Of a stretch of DNA of 37,855 bases, positions 1-8,600 are shown piece after piece; position 1 is the first letter of the stretch; each line of letters begins with the position of its first letter. The DNA comes from DATKCA01 sp035544675 (GTDB taxonomy: Bacteria; Acidobacteriota; Thermoanaerobaculia; Gp7-AA8): NCBI GenBank assembly GCA_035544675.1, contig DATKCA010000288.1:1-37855 (forward strand). Reading direction: 5' to 3'. The notes beneath the pieces are model-generated. The model saw only the letters and a program-made list of their open reading frames with translations. It ran no database searches and had not been told where the DNA came from. The translations under genes and the position numbers were made by a program.

Positions 1-190
1 CCGGGTGCTGCGCAGCATGGCGCGCCTCTTTCTTGGCGCGGCATGGTGCGCCGCTAACCCGGGACCTAAACGAGGCGTCTCCGCACCGTCAGCGCCGCGC
101 GCGCGTCGGCGCCTCGTTTAGGTCCCGGGTCTGCGCAGCACCACGCCGCTGAAGGAGCGGCGTGCTGCGGCGCGCCCGGGATGACAATTT
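1..190. repeat. Palindrome cluster upstream of purH
   Basis: No gene is seen here. Two perfect 21-nt inverted arms lie at 57-77 and 110-130 (outer ends ACCCGGGACC / GGTCCCGGGT) with a 32-nt GC-rich spacer. CTGCGCAGCA occurs at both 8-17 and 131-140, and a further GC-rich stem covers about 143-168. The block ends in a CCCGGGATGACAA-type sequence of the kind common in alphaproteobacterial intergenic repeats. It could act as a terminator for an upstream gene or be a REP/BIME-like element. Its dispersal in the genome cannot be judged from one window. Confidence 0.6.
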
Positions 191-218
191 TCTATGTGCC
201 AGTTGAAAGTAGTCGTCC

Positions 219-1796
219 ATGACCGCCTCCACGCCCATCCGCCGCGCACTCGTCTCCGTCTCCGACAAGACGGGACTTGCGGACCTCGGGAAATTCCTCG
301 CGGCGCGGGGCGTCGAGATCCTCTCGACCGGCGGATCGGCCAAGGCCCTCCGCGATGCGGGCGTGGCGGTGACGGAAGTCTCCGACTACACCGGCTTTCC
401 CGAGATGATGGACGGGCGCGTGAAGACGCTGCAGCCCAAGATCCATGGCGGCATCCTGGCGCGGCGCGATGCGTCCGGGCATGTCGAGGCCATGCAAAAG
501 CACGGCATCAAGCCGATCGATCTCGTCGTCATCAATCTCTATCCGTTCGAGGCGACGGTGGCCAAGGGCGCCGGCTTCGAGGAGTGCATCGAGAACATCG
601 ACATCGGCGGGCCCGCGCTCATCCGCGCCGCGGCCAAGAACCACGATTTCGTCGCCGTCGTCACCGATCCCGCCGACTACGCCGCGCTGATGGAGGAGAT
701 GAAGGCGAACGATGGCGCCGTCGGCGCGGATTTGAGGAAGCGCCTCGCCGCCTCGGCCTATGCGCGCACCGGCGCCTACGACGCCGCGATCTCGCAATGG
801 TTCGCGCGCCAGTTGGGCGAGGAGTTCCCGCAGCGCCTCGTGCTCGGCGGCGTGCGGCGCCAGGCCCTCCGCTACGGCGAGAACCCGCATCAGCGCGCGG
901 CGTTTTACACCGACGGCACGGGCCGGCCCGGCATCGCGACGGCCCAACAGGTGCAGGGCAAGGAGCTTTCGTTCAACAATTTGAACGACGCCGACGCCGC
1001 CTACGAGCTCGTGGCCGAGTTCGACCGGCCGGCGATCGTGATCGTGAAGCACGCCAATCCCTGCGGCGTGGCCACGGCGGATTCCTGCGCCGATGCCTGG
1101 GAGAAGGCGCTGGCCTGCGATCCGGTGAGTGCCTTCGGCGGCATCATCGCGCTCAACCGCACGCTCGACGGCGCCGCCGCCGCCAAGATCGCCGAGATTT
1201 TCTCGGAGGTGATCATCGCGCCCGATGCCGATGACGCCGCGAAAGCCGTTCTGGCGAAGAAGAAGAATCTCCGCCTCCTTCTCACCGGCCGCATGCCGAA
1301 TCCCAAGGACGAGGGCTGGATCATCCGCTCGCTCTCGGGTGGCTATCTCGTGCAAAGCCGCGACAAATCGGTGATCGAGGGCGAGCTCAAGGTCGTGACG
1401 AAGCGCCTGCCGACCAAGACCGAGATCGCCGATCTCATGTTCGCGTTCACCGTCTGCAAGCACGTGAAATCCAACGCCATCGTCTATGTGAAGGACCGCG
1501 CCACGGTCGGCATCGGCGCCGGGCAGATGAGCCGCGTCGACTCGGCGCGCATCGCCGTCGCGAAAGCGGCCGAGACGGCGAAGGCCGCCGGCAAGTCGGC
1601 CAACCCCGTCGTCGGCTCGGTCGTGGCCTCGGATGCGTTCTTCCCGTTCGCCGACGGCCTCCTCGCCGCGGCCGACGCAGGCGCCACCGCCGTGATTCAG
1701 CCCGGCGGCTCGGTGCGCGACGACGAGGTGATCAAGGCCGCCGACGACAAGGGCCTGGCCATGGTGTTCACCGGCCAGCGCCACTTCCGCCACTGA
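219..1796 (+). CDS. purH: Bifunctional AICAR formyltransferase / IMP cyclohydrolase
   Basis: PurH catalyses the last two steps of de novo IMP synthesis in the cytoplasm: formylation of AICAR by 10-formyl-THF, then ring closure. The 525-residue length is normal for the family. The N-terminal MGS-like cyclohydrolase domain (about 1-150) opens with RRALVSVSDKTGL and contains STGGSAKAL and GRVKTLQPKIHGG. The transformylase domain follows, with LRYGENPHQ, KHANPCGVA, SAFGGIIALN and the C-terminal SDAFFPFADG and QPGGS blocks. The start fits the conserved N-terminus, though no strong Shine-Dalgarno is visible. The gene stands alone between a palindrome cluster and two tandem hairpins. Codon use (GGC, GCC, CGC) matches the rest of the left part. 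Confidence 0.97.
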   Translation: MTASTPIRRALVSVSDKTGLADLGKFLAARGVEILSTGGSAKALRDAGVAVTEVSDYTGFPEMMDGRVKTLQPKIHGGILARRDASGHVEAMQKHGIKPIDLVVINLYPFEATVAKGAGFEECIENIDIGGPALIRAAAKNHDFVAVVTDPADYAALMEEMKANDGAVGADLRKRLAASAYARTGAYDAAISQWFARQLGEEFPQRLVLGGVRRQALRYGENPHQRAAFYTDGTGRPGIATAQQVQGKELSFNNLNDADAAYELVAEFDRPAIVIVKHANPCGVATADSCADAWEKALACDPVSAFGGIIALNRTLDGAAAAKIAEIFSEVIIAPDADDAAKAVLAKKKNLRLLLTGRMPNPKDEGWIIRSLSGGYLVQSRDKSVIEGELKVVTKRLPTKTEIADLMFAFTVCKHVKSNAIVYVKDRATVGIGAGQMSRVDSARIAVAKAAETAKAAGKSANPVVGSVVASDAFFPFADGLLAAADAGATAVIQPGGSVRDDEVIKAADDKGLAMVFTGQRHFRH

Positions 1797-1797
1797 C

Positions 1798-1845
1798 GCT
1801 CGGCAAGAGCCGAGCTTACGGCCAAATCGCAAAGGGCGATTTGGC
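1798..1845. terminator. Tandem hairpins after purH
   Basis: Two perfect stem-loops begin right after the purH stop. The first pairs GCTCGGC (1798-1804) with GCCGAGC (1809-1815) around an AAGA loop. The second pairs GCCAAATCGC (1821-1830) with GCGATTTGGC (1836-1845) around a 5-nt loop. Neither is followed by a T-run, so this is either an atypical terminator or a repeat-derived 3' end stabiliser. Confidence 0.5.
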
Positions 1846-1865
1846 AGCCGCGCAATCTCCCCAAA

Positions 1866-2001
1866 CCTGTCGTCCCCGCGAAAGCGGGGACCCATGCCGA
1901 CGCATGCAAGCTGGTCTAACGTCCGGCGCGGCGCCGCCGCCCGAAATGCTCGACACCCCGTTGCCGGAGAGATGGGTCCCCGCTTTCGCGGGGACGACAG
2001 G
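1866..2001. repeat. BIME-like element with perfect 29-nt inverted arms
   Basis: Arms at 1866-1894 and 1973-2001 are exact reverse complements over 29 nt. Each arm also folds on itself as CCCCGC-GAAA-GCGGGG. The 78-nt spacer shows no gene. Sequences of the CCCCGCGAAAGCGGGGA type are familiar as abundant intergenic repeats in Alphaproteobacteria, which supports the origin proposed for the left part. It lies in the 262-bp gap between purH and mscL; nothing else is recognised in that gap apart from the purH hairpins. Confidence 0.75.
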
Positions 2002-2058
2002 ACGAGGTTGTCTGCTAAATTCAGGGGCAGTTCGCGTCTTCATCTCTGAGAGGGGTCC

Positions 2059-2469
2059 ATGTCCATCGCAAAAGAATTCCGCGACTTCATCAACCGCGGC
2101 AGCGTCGTCGATCTCGCCGTGGGTGTCGTCATCGGTGCCGCGTTCGGCAAGATCGTGGCCTCGTTCGTCGGCGACGTGCTGATGCCGCCGATCGGCCTGC
2201 TCTTGGGCGGGATCGATTTCTCCAACATCGGTATCACGCTGAAGCAGGCGGTGGGCGGCGATCCCAAAACCGCGGTGGTGCTGCGCATCGGCACCTTCAT
2301 CAACCAGATCATCGATTTCGCGATCGTGGCCTTCGCGATCTTCATGGTGGTGAAGGGCTTCAACTATCTCCGCCGGAAAGAGGCCGAGAAGCCGCCCGCG
2401 GCACCGCCGGGGCCGACCGAGGACCAGAAGCTGCTCGGCGAAATCCGCGATATCCTGAAGGCGAAGTAG
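2059..2469 (+). CDS. mscL: Large-conductance mechanosensitive channel
   Basis: MscL forms a homopentameric inner-membrane pore that opens under membrane tension and releases solutes during osmotic downshock. The 136-residue protein has the normal length. The N-terminal amphipathic helix (MSIAKEFRDFINRG) runs into TM1, with the conserved VVDLAVGVVIGAAFGKIV pore-lining stretch at about 16-33. A periplasmic loop follows, then TM2 (about 75-98, IIDFAIVAFAIFMVV) and a cytoplasmic helix ending in LLGEIRDILK. A clear Shine-Dalgarno (GAGAGGGG, 2048-2055) sets the start. It is monocistronic and convergent with the minus-strand flavoprotein gene, whose stop lies 18 nt beyond the mscL stop. Confidence 0.97.
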   Translation: MSIAKEFRDFINRGSVVDLAVGVVIGAAFGKIVASFVGDVLMPPIGLLLGGIDFSNIGITLKQAVGGDPKTAVVLRIGTFINQIIDFAIVAFAIFMVVKGFNYLRRKEAEKPPAAPPGPTEDQKLLGEIRDILKAK

Positions 2470-2487
2470 GGCGCGCGCTGCGCGCCC

Positions 2488-3618
2488 CTACCCGTTCGGG
2501 CGCTTCACCAAATCCTTCCACGCGGCCTTGGAGCCGAGGCCCTTGCGGTGGAAATAGACGAGGCGCGCGAACGCCTGCATCGGGCGCGTGCCGAGCATGA
2601 GGTTCGCGAGCCAGTTGGGCGGGCCCACATCGAGCGCGCGGCGCAGCCAGCGCTTGACGCGGAATTTCGGATAGAGCCGCGGCAGCGTCAGCGCCGGATC
2701 GGGCGCCTTGCCGGCGAGGTGATCGGCGATGGCCTCGGCCGCGCGCGCGCCGAAGTCGAGCGCGGTGAAGATACCGCCGGCGGTGAGCGGCGAGACCATA
2801 CCGGCCGAATCGCCGATGAGGATCACGCGCCCCCGCGCCGCCGGCCGCACGATGCCGCCGACCGGGATGACGCCGCTCCGCCGCTCGGCCAATTGCGCGC
2901 CGCCGAAATCGAACAGCGTCTTCACGCGCGCGAGGAAGGCCTCGAACTCCGGCCGGTCCGCGCGCTTGGCGGCGATGCCGACCTGTGTCACGCCGACGCC
3001 CGGCACGACCCAGCCGATATAGCCGGGCGCCAGCGCGCGATCGAGAAAGGTGTGCAGCAGGTTCGCCTCGACGCCGCGCACGCCGGTGAACTCCGCCTCG
3101 AGGCCGACGAGGAAGCGGCGATTGCGCCCGAGGCCGGCGTGCTCGGCGACGGCGGACTTGGCGCCGTCGGCGCCGAGCAGCCACGACGCTTCGATCGCGC
3201 CGCCGCCCGCGCCGATGTGGACCGCTTCGCTTTCTTGCCGCAGCGACTGGATCGGGGCGGTGTAGCGGATCGCGGCGCCCGCGCGCGCCGCCTCGCCCGC
3301 GAGCCAGCGCAGCATTCCGGGCGTGTCGGTGACGTAGAACGCGTAGCCCGGCGAGAAGAGATCGGTGCGCTTCAGCGAGGGCGAATAGAGGCGCACGCCC
3401 GGCACCTCGCGCCAGAGCTCGCGCGGAACGGGCCCGTTTTGCGCGGTCAAGAGATCGAACGCTTCCTTCACCAGGATGCCGGTCGTGTGGAGGGGCCGGC
3501 CGGGCTCGGCCTTCCGCTCGAGCACGACGACCTTCAGCCCGCGCTCCGCCGCGCGGCGCGCGGCGGTGAGGCCCGCGAAGCCGGCGCCGGCGATGGCGAG
3601 ATCGAACCGCTCGGCCAT
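2488..3618 (-). CDS. FAD-dependent oxidoreductase, geranylgeranyl reductase family-like
   Basis: This is a 376-residue flavoprotein. An N-terminal Rossmann motif GAGFAGLTAA (G11, G13, G16) binds the FAD adenosine part, an acidic/basic patch VVVLERKAEPGRP follows, and a second FAD signature GRVILIGDSAGMVSPLTAGG lies near residue 265. The HTTGILVKEA stretch and overall layout resemble the geranylgeranyl reductase / digeranylgeranylglycerophospholipid reductase group. The substrate cannot be read from sequence; isoprenoid-chain reduction is only one possibility. It follows the MFS gene by 7 nt on the same strand, so the two are probably co-transcribed. No membrane segment or signal peptide is seen. 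Confidence 0.85.
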   Translation of the reverse strand: MAERFDLAIAGAGFAGLTAARRAAERGLKVVVLERKAEPGRPLHTTGILVKEAFDLLTAQNGPVPRELWREVPGVRLYSPSLKRTDLFSPGYAFYVTDTPGMLRWLAGEAARAGAAIRYTAPIQSLRQESEAVHIGAGGGAIEASWLLGADGAKSAVAEHAGLGRNRRFLVGLEAEFTGVRGVEANLLHTFLDRALAPGYIGWVVPGVGVTQVGIAAKRADRPEFEAFLARVKTLFDFGGAQLAERRSGVIPVGGIVRPAARGRVILIGDSAGMVSPLTAGGIFTALDFGARAAEAIADHLAGKAPDPALTLPRLYPKFRVKRWLRRALDVGPPNWLANLMLGTRPMQAFARLVYFHRKGLGSKAAWKDLVKRPNG

Positions 3619-3625
3619 GCGCGTG

Positions 3626-4957
3626 CTACGCCGCCCGCGGCTGGCGCGGCGCCTTCACCATCAGCATCAGGATGCCGCCGACGAGGATGAAGGGCAGCAC
3701 CGTCGCCATGCCGAGGCGCTGATCGCCGGTGAGATCGATGACGGTCGCGACCGTGATCGGGCCCAGGAACGAGATCGCCTTGCCCGACAGCGTGAGCAAT
3801 CCGAACATCTCGGTTTGCTTGTCGGGCGGCGCCATGCGCGCCATCAGCGAGCGCGCCGCCGCCTGCACCGGCCCGAAGAAGAGCCCGATCGCGGCGCCCA
3901 AGATCCAGAACCACAAGGTGCTGGTGATCAGCAGCAGCGGGATGCCGAGCAGGAAGATCGCGACGACCCCGAGCAGGATCGTGGGCTTCGAGCCGACGAT
4001 GTCGTCCATCCACGCGAAGCCGAACGCGCCCGCCGCCGCCGTGACGTTCAGCAGGATACCGAACATGATGATCTCGTTCTGCGCGAGGCCGAACACGGCG
4101 GCGGCGAAGATTCCGCCGAACGTGAACAGCGTGTTGATGCCCTCCATGAACAGCAGGCGCGCGATCAGGAAGCGGCCGATCTGCCTGTATTTCCGCACCT
4201 CGCGCACCGTATCGGCGAGCTGCTTCAGGCCCTCGCGGATCGCGCGGCCCGGCGGCAGGCGCTCGCCCGCAATGTCGGGCGTCAGGAAGAACAGCGGCAG
4301 GCTGAACACGATGAGCCAGATCGCGACCAGCGGCCCCACCGTGCGCACGTGCTCGGCCGCGGCCTTGTCGAGGCCGAAGGGCGGTGTTTCCGGCTGGATG
4401 AAGACGAACAGCGCGAGGGCCAGGCAGCTCAACCCGCCGAGATAGCCGAGGCCCCAGCCCCAGCCCGAGACGCGTCCCACATGCGAGGACTTCACGAGGC
4501 CGGGCAGCATCGCGTTGTAGAACGACATGCTGATTTCGAACGCGATGATCGAGACGGCGACGCAGACGAGCGACAGCGCCACCGAGCCGCCGCCCGGCTT
4601 CGCCCACCAGAGGGCGAAAGACGACACGGCGATGATGAGGCTCAGCACGAGCAGCCACGGCTTCCGGCGCCCGCCGCGATCGGCGATGGCGCCGAGCACC
4701 GGGCTCAGCAATGCGATGACGATGGCCGAGCCGCCCATCGTCCAGCCCCACCACGTCGCGCCCTTCTCGGCGTTCGGCGCCACGCCCTGCGTGAAATAGG
4801 TGGCGAAAACGAAGGTGGTGACGAGCGTGATGTAGGGCGAGTTCGCCCAGTCGTACATGCACCAGGCGAAGATCGCGCGCCGGCGCACGCCGGGCACGGC
4901 GGCGCCGCGCGAAAGCGCAGGGGCGGCGGGCGATCCGGCGGCGGCTTCGGCGCTCAT
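3626..4957 (-). CDS. MFS transporter, UMF1/ATG22-like
   Basis: This is a polytopic inner-membrane transporter of 443 residues with about 12 hydrophobic segments. After an Ala-rich cytoplasmic start comes the UMF1/ATG22 hallmark FAWCMYDWANSPYITLV. Later features are ADRGGRRKPWL, the MFS loop 2-3 type motif, and SLMARMAPPDKQTEMFGL between later helices. Family members include yeast Atg22, a vacuolar amino-acid effluxer; the bacterial substrate is unknown. Of two in-frame ATGs, the inner one at 4957 is chosen because GAAGGG (4964-4969) sits 6 nt before it; the outer one at 4978 has no comparable site. It forms a likely two-gene unit with the flavoprotein gene 7 nt downstream. Confidence 0.88.
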   Translation of the reverse strand: MSAEAAAGSPAAPALSRGAAVPGVRRRAIFAWCMYDWANSPYITLVTTFVFATYFTQGVAPNAEKGATWWGWTMGGSAIVIALLSPVLGAIADRGGRRKPWLLVLSLIIAVSSFALWWAKPGGGSVALSLVCVAVSIIAFEISMSFYNAMLPGLVKSSHVGRVSGWGWGLGYLGGLSCLALALFVFIQPETPPFGLDKAAAEHVRTVGPLVAIWLIVFSLPLFFLTPDIAGERLPPGRAIREGLKQLADTVREVRKYRQIGRFLIARLLFMEGINTLFTFGGIFAAAVFGLAQNEIIMFGILLNVTAAAGAFGFAWMDDIVGSKPTILLGVVAIFLLGIPLLLITSTLWFWILGAAIGLFFGPVQAAARSLMARMAPPDKQTEMFGLLTLSGKAISFLGPITVATVIDLTGDQRLGMATVLPFILVGGILMLMVKAPRQPRAA

Positions 4958-5128
4958 GAGCGGCCCTTCGTGGTGCACGCGGAAACGCAGAGGCGGCCAG
5001 CAAGCACCGCATCTCCGCGTGCCGATGTCTTAGCGCGCATCGCGCGTCAAATACACACGCTTGTCGTCATTGCATTGCGCCGCCCCGGCCGGATACTGGC
5101 GCCTCATCGCCGGGAAGGAACCGCCGCC

Positions 5129-5512
5129 ATGCTCGTCACCACCACCAACACGCTGCAGGACCGCAAGATCAAGGATTACTTCGGCATCGTCAGCGGCGAG
5201 GCGATCTTGGGCGCCAACATCTTCAAGGATCTCTTCGCCGGCATCCGCGACATCGTCGGCGGCCGATCGAAGGCCTACGAGAACGAGCTGCGCAAGGCCA
5301 AGGCGACGGCGCTCGACGAGATGATCGCGCAGGCGCAGGACTACGGCGCCAATGCCGTGATCGGCGTCGACCTCTCCTACGAGGCGATCGGCTCCAGCAA
5401 TTCGATGCTGATGGTGGTGGCGACCGGCACGGCCGTGCGCGTCGAAGGCGAGCCCGCCCCCGCCGCCCGCGCCGCGGATGCGCCAGGCGGCAAGCGGCCG
5501 TGGGGCGGGTGA
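5129..5512 (+). CDS. YbjQ/UPF0145-like protein
   Basis: This 127-residue cytosolic protein belongs to the YbjQ (UPF0145, putative heavy-metal-binding) family. The N-terminus MLVTTTNTLQDRKI leads into YFGIVSGEAILGANIFKDL, GIRDIVGGRSKAYENEL and the signature AQDYGANAVIGVDLSYE, then MLMVVATGTAV near residue 100. E. coli YbjQ is pentameric and has no settled function; metal binding is a family inference, not visible here. A Pro/Ala/Gly-rich tail of about 20 residues extends past the usual end. The start has a good Shine-Dalgarno, GGAAGGA. It is divergent from the MFS gene across 171 bp, where no convincing promoter pair was found, and convergent with the GDH gene. Confidence 0.88.
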   Translation: MLVTTTNTLQDRKIKDYFGIVSGEAILGANIFKDLFAGIRDIVGGRSKAYENELRKAKATALDEMIAQAQDYGANAVIGVDLSYEAIGSSNSMLMVVATGTAVRVEGEPAPAARAADAPGGKRPWGG

Positions 5513-5532
5513 GGCACAGCGTGCTCTGAAAG

Positions 5533-5642
5533 CCTTCCCCCGCTTGCGGGAGAAGGTTGGATGGGGGACGGGCCGCAGGAATATCGCCGACGCCCTACGC
5601 GCTCGCCGACCCCCATCCCGCTTCCCCCGCAAGCGGGGGAAG
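5533..5642. repeat. Convergent inverted repeat, CTTCCCCCGC type
   Basis: Near-perfect inverted arms lie at 5533-5566 and 5611-5642. Each carries its own hairpin, for example CTTCCCCCGCTTGCGGGAG on the left and CCCCCGCAAGCGGGGG on the right, and a GGATGGGG / CCCCATCC pair. The element fills the gap between the convergent YbjQ-like and NAD-GDH genes, where it could end transcription in both directions. Repeats of this composition are common in Alphaproteobacteria. It is the last left-type repeat seen before the right-part repeats take over. Confidence 0.7.
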
Positions 5643-5671
5643 AGCAGAAAGAAGACCCGCCCACCGCGATC

Positions 5672-8600
5672 TCAGGATCCCACCAGCGCCCTGAGCTGCC
5701 TGTTCGCCACCGCGAGCATCGCGAGGTCGGTGGTGCCGGCGGCGCGCACGTCGTCGACGAGCTTGGCGGCTTGGGCCACGAGGGCGCCGCGCTCCTTGGC
5801 CCAGGCTTCGATGCGATCCTCCCCCTCGCCCGACGCGAGAATCGCGCGCGTGAGCGCGAATTGGTGGCCGTAGAGATCGTCGACGATGGCGGCGAGCGCC
5901 ATCCTGTCCCAGTGCTGGGCGGTGGCGCTGCGGAGGTTCGACGCCGCATCGCGCAGCCAATCGAGGCCGAAGCGGCCGCCGACCGGGAAATAGACCCGCG
6001 CGACCGAGGCGGGATCGCCGCCCATGCCGTTGGCAAGGCGCACGATCTCGGCGAGGCCGACGAGGCGCGGCAGCAAGGCGAGGCGCGTGGCGAGCGGCGG
6101 CGCGAATCCGGCCTTAATCTGGCCTTCGATATCGGCCGAAAGCGCCGCGCTGGCATCGGCGGGCAAGAGTGAGGGCAGTGCCTCGGCCAACGCCGCGAGC
6201 GGCGCGCGATAGCGCTCGATCTCGGCCGCCATCGCGATCGGGCGCACAGCATGCTGCAGGAACCATTTCGCTGCGCGCTTGGCGAAGCGGCCGGCCTCGA
6301 GTAGCGCCCGCACCTGGCGCTCGGCCGGCACTTTGCCGTCATGCGCCTCGATGTTGGTCCAGATGGCGCGGAGATCGAACGCGTCGCGGCCCAGGATATA
6401 GCCGCGCGCGATGTCGGCCGCGGCGGCGCCGGTCTCGCCCTCGACCTCGTGGATGAACGTGATGCCGGCGCGGTTGATGATGCTGTTGGTCGTATGCGTC
6501 GCCACGATCTCGCGGCGGAGACGATGCGCGAGGGCCGCGTCGCGATAGCGCTCCCGCAGCACGCCGGGGAAATAGCGCAGCAGATCGCCGGCGAGATGCG
6601 GATCGTCGGGCAGATCCGAGTTCAAGAGCGCGTCGTAGAGCGCGATCTTCGAGTATGCGAGCAGCACGGCCATCTCGGGCCGCGTCAACCCCTCGCCCGC
6701 GGATTGGCGCTCGGCCATGACTTCGTCGTCGGGCAGGAACTCGACCGCGCGGTCGAGCCGGCCCGCCTTCTCCAGCGCCTTCATGAAGCGCCAGTGGCGA
6801 TCGAGCGCCGCCGGCGCGATGCGGCTCGAGACCGAGAGACACCCGGTCTGGAGATAGTTGTCGCGCAGCACCAGCTCGCCGACCTCGTCGGTCATCTCCG
6901 CCAGAAGCTTGTTGCGCGCGGCCAGCGTGAGCGCGCCTTCGGCCATCGGCTTCGATAGCAGGATCTTGATGTTCACCTCGTGGTCGGAGCAATCGACGCC
7001 GGCGGAATTGTCGATGGCGTCGGTGTTGATTCGGCCGCCTTTGCCGCCGGCGCCGAGGCGCGCATATTCGACGCGGCCGCGCTGCGTCATGCCGAGATTG
7101 GCGCCCTCGGCGATCACCTTGGCGCGGAGCTCGCGCCCGTCGACGCGGATCGCGTCGTTGGCGCGGTCGCCGACCTCGGCGTGACGCTCGTCGGCCGATT
7201 TCACATAGGTGCCGATACCGCCGAAATAGAGCAGATCGCATTCGGCGGCGAGCAGCGTGCGCATGAGATTGATCGGCGAGAGCCAATCCTTGTCGAGGCC
7301 GAAGCGGCGCTTCATCTCGGGCGAGATCGGAACCGCCTTGGCGCTGCGCTCGAACACGCCGCCGCCCTTCGAGATCAGCGCCTTGTCGTAATCGGCCCAG
7401 GACGAGCGCGGCAGATCGAAGAGGCGCTTGCGTTCGATGAAGCTCTTGCCCGCATCGGGCTCGGGATCGATGAAGATGTGGCGGTGATCGAACGCCGCCA
7501 TGAGCCGGATGTGCGGCGAGAGCAGCATGCCGTTGCCGAAGACGTCGCCCGACATGTCGCCGATGCCGATGACGGTGAAGTCCTGGCTCTGCGTGTCGAT
7601 GCCCATCTCGCGGAAATGGCGCATGACCGAGATCCAGGCGCCCTTGGCCGTGATGCCCATCTTCTTGTGGTCGTAGCCGGCCGACCCGCCCGACGCGAAC
7701 GCGTCACCGAGCCAGAAGCCGTACTCCGCGGAAACGCCGTTGGCGATGTCCGAGAACGTGGCCGTGCCCTTGTCGGCGGCCACGACCAGATACGGATCGT
7801 CGGGATCGCGCCGCACGACATCGGGCGGAGCGATCACTTCATCGCCCCGCAGGTTGTCGGTGATGTCGAGCATGCCGCGCAGCAGCGTCTTGTACGAGGC
7901 GATGCCTTCCCTGCCGTACGTCTCGCGGTCGGCCGATGGATTCTTGACGACGAATCCGCCCTTCGACCCCATCGGAACGATCACCACATTCTTGACGTTC
8001 TGCGCCTTCATGAGACCGAGGATCTCGGTGCGGAAGTCCTCGCGGCGGTCGGACCAGCGGATGCCTCCGCGAGCAACCTTGCCTGCCCGCAGGTGAATCC
8101 CTTCCATGAACGGCGCGTAGACGAAGATCTCGAACATCGGCCGCGGCAGCGGCAGCTCCCTGATCCCCGCCGAGTCGAACTTGAACGAGACGTAGCTCTT
8201 CCGCTCCCCATTGGCCTCGCGCTGGTAGTAGTTGGTCCGCAGCGTCGCCTCGATCAGAGTGACGTAAAGGCGGAGGATCCGATCCTCGTCGGGGTTGCTG
8301 ACCGTCTCCAGCGCGTCCGAGATCTGCGAGCGGAGCGACATGGTCGCGAGATACCGGCCGCCCTGGGCGGTCGCCCCGGCGGCGCGCAACGCAGGCGGGC
8401 CCTGCTCAGGATCGAAGTGCGTCGCGAACAGCTTGACGATCATCCGGGCGATCTCCGGATTGTTCGCCAGCGATGACTGGATGTACGCCTCGCTCAGGTT
8501 GACGCCGATCTGGCGGATGTACTTGCAGTACGCGCGCAGGATGACGATCTCGTGCCACTCCAGCTCGGCTGCCAGGACGAGCCGGTTGAAGCCGTCGTTC

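Noticed and set aside
192..1895. Long open frame antisense to purH (567 codons)
   Set aside because: High-GC shadow of purH; Arg/Gly/His-rich with no recognisable domain and no ribosome site.
3476..5512. 678-codon plus-strand frame ending in the YbjQ-like protein, as a possible fusion
   Set aside because: The first 551 codons are antisense to the MFS and flavoprotein genes and low-complexity; the real start has a Shine-Dalgarno at 5112-5119.
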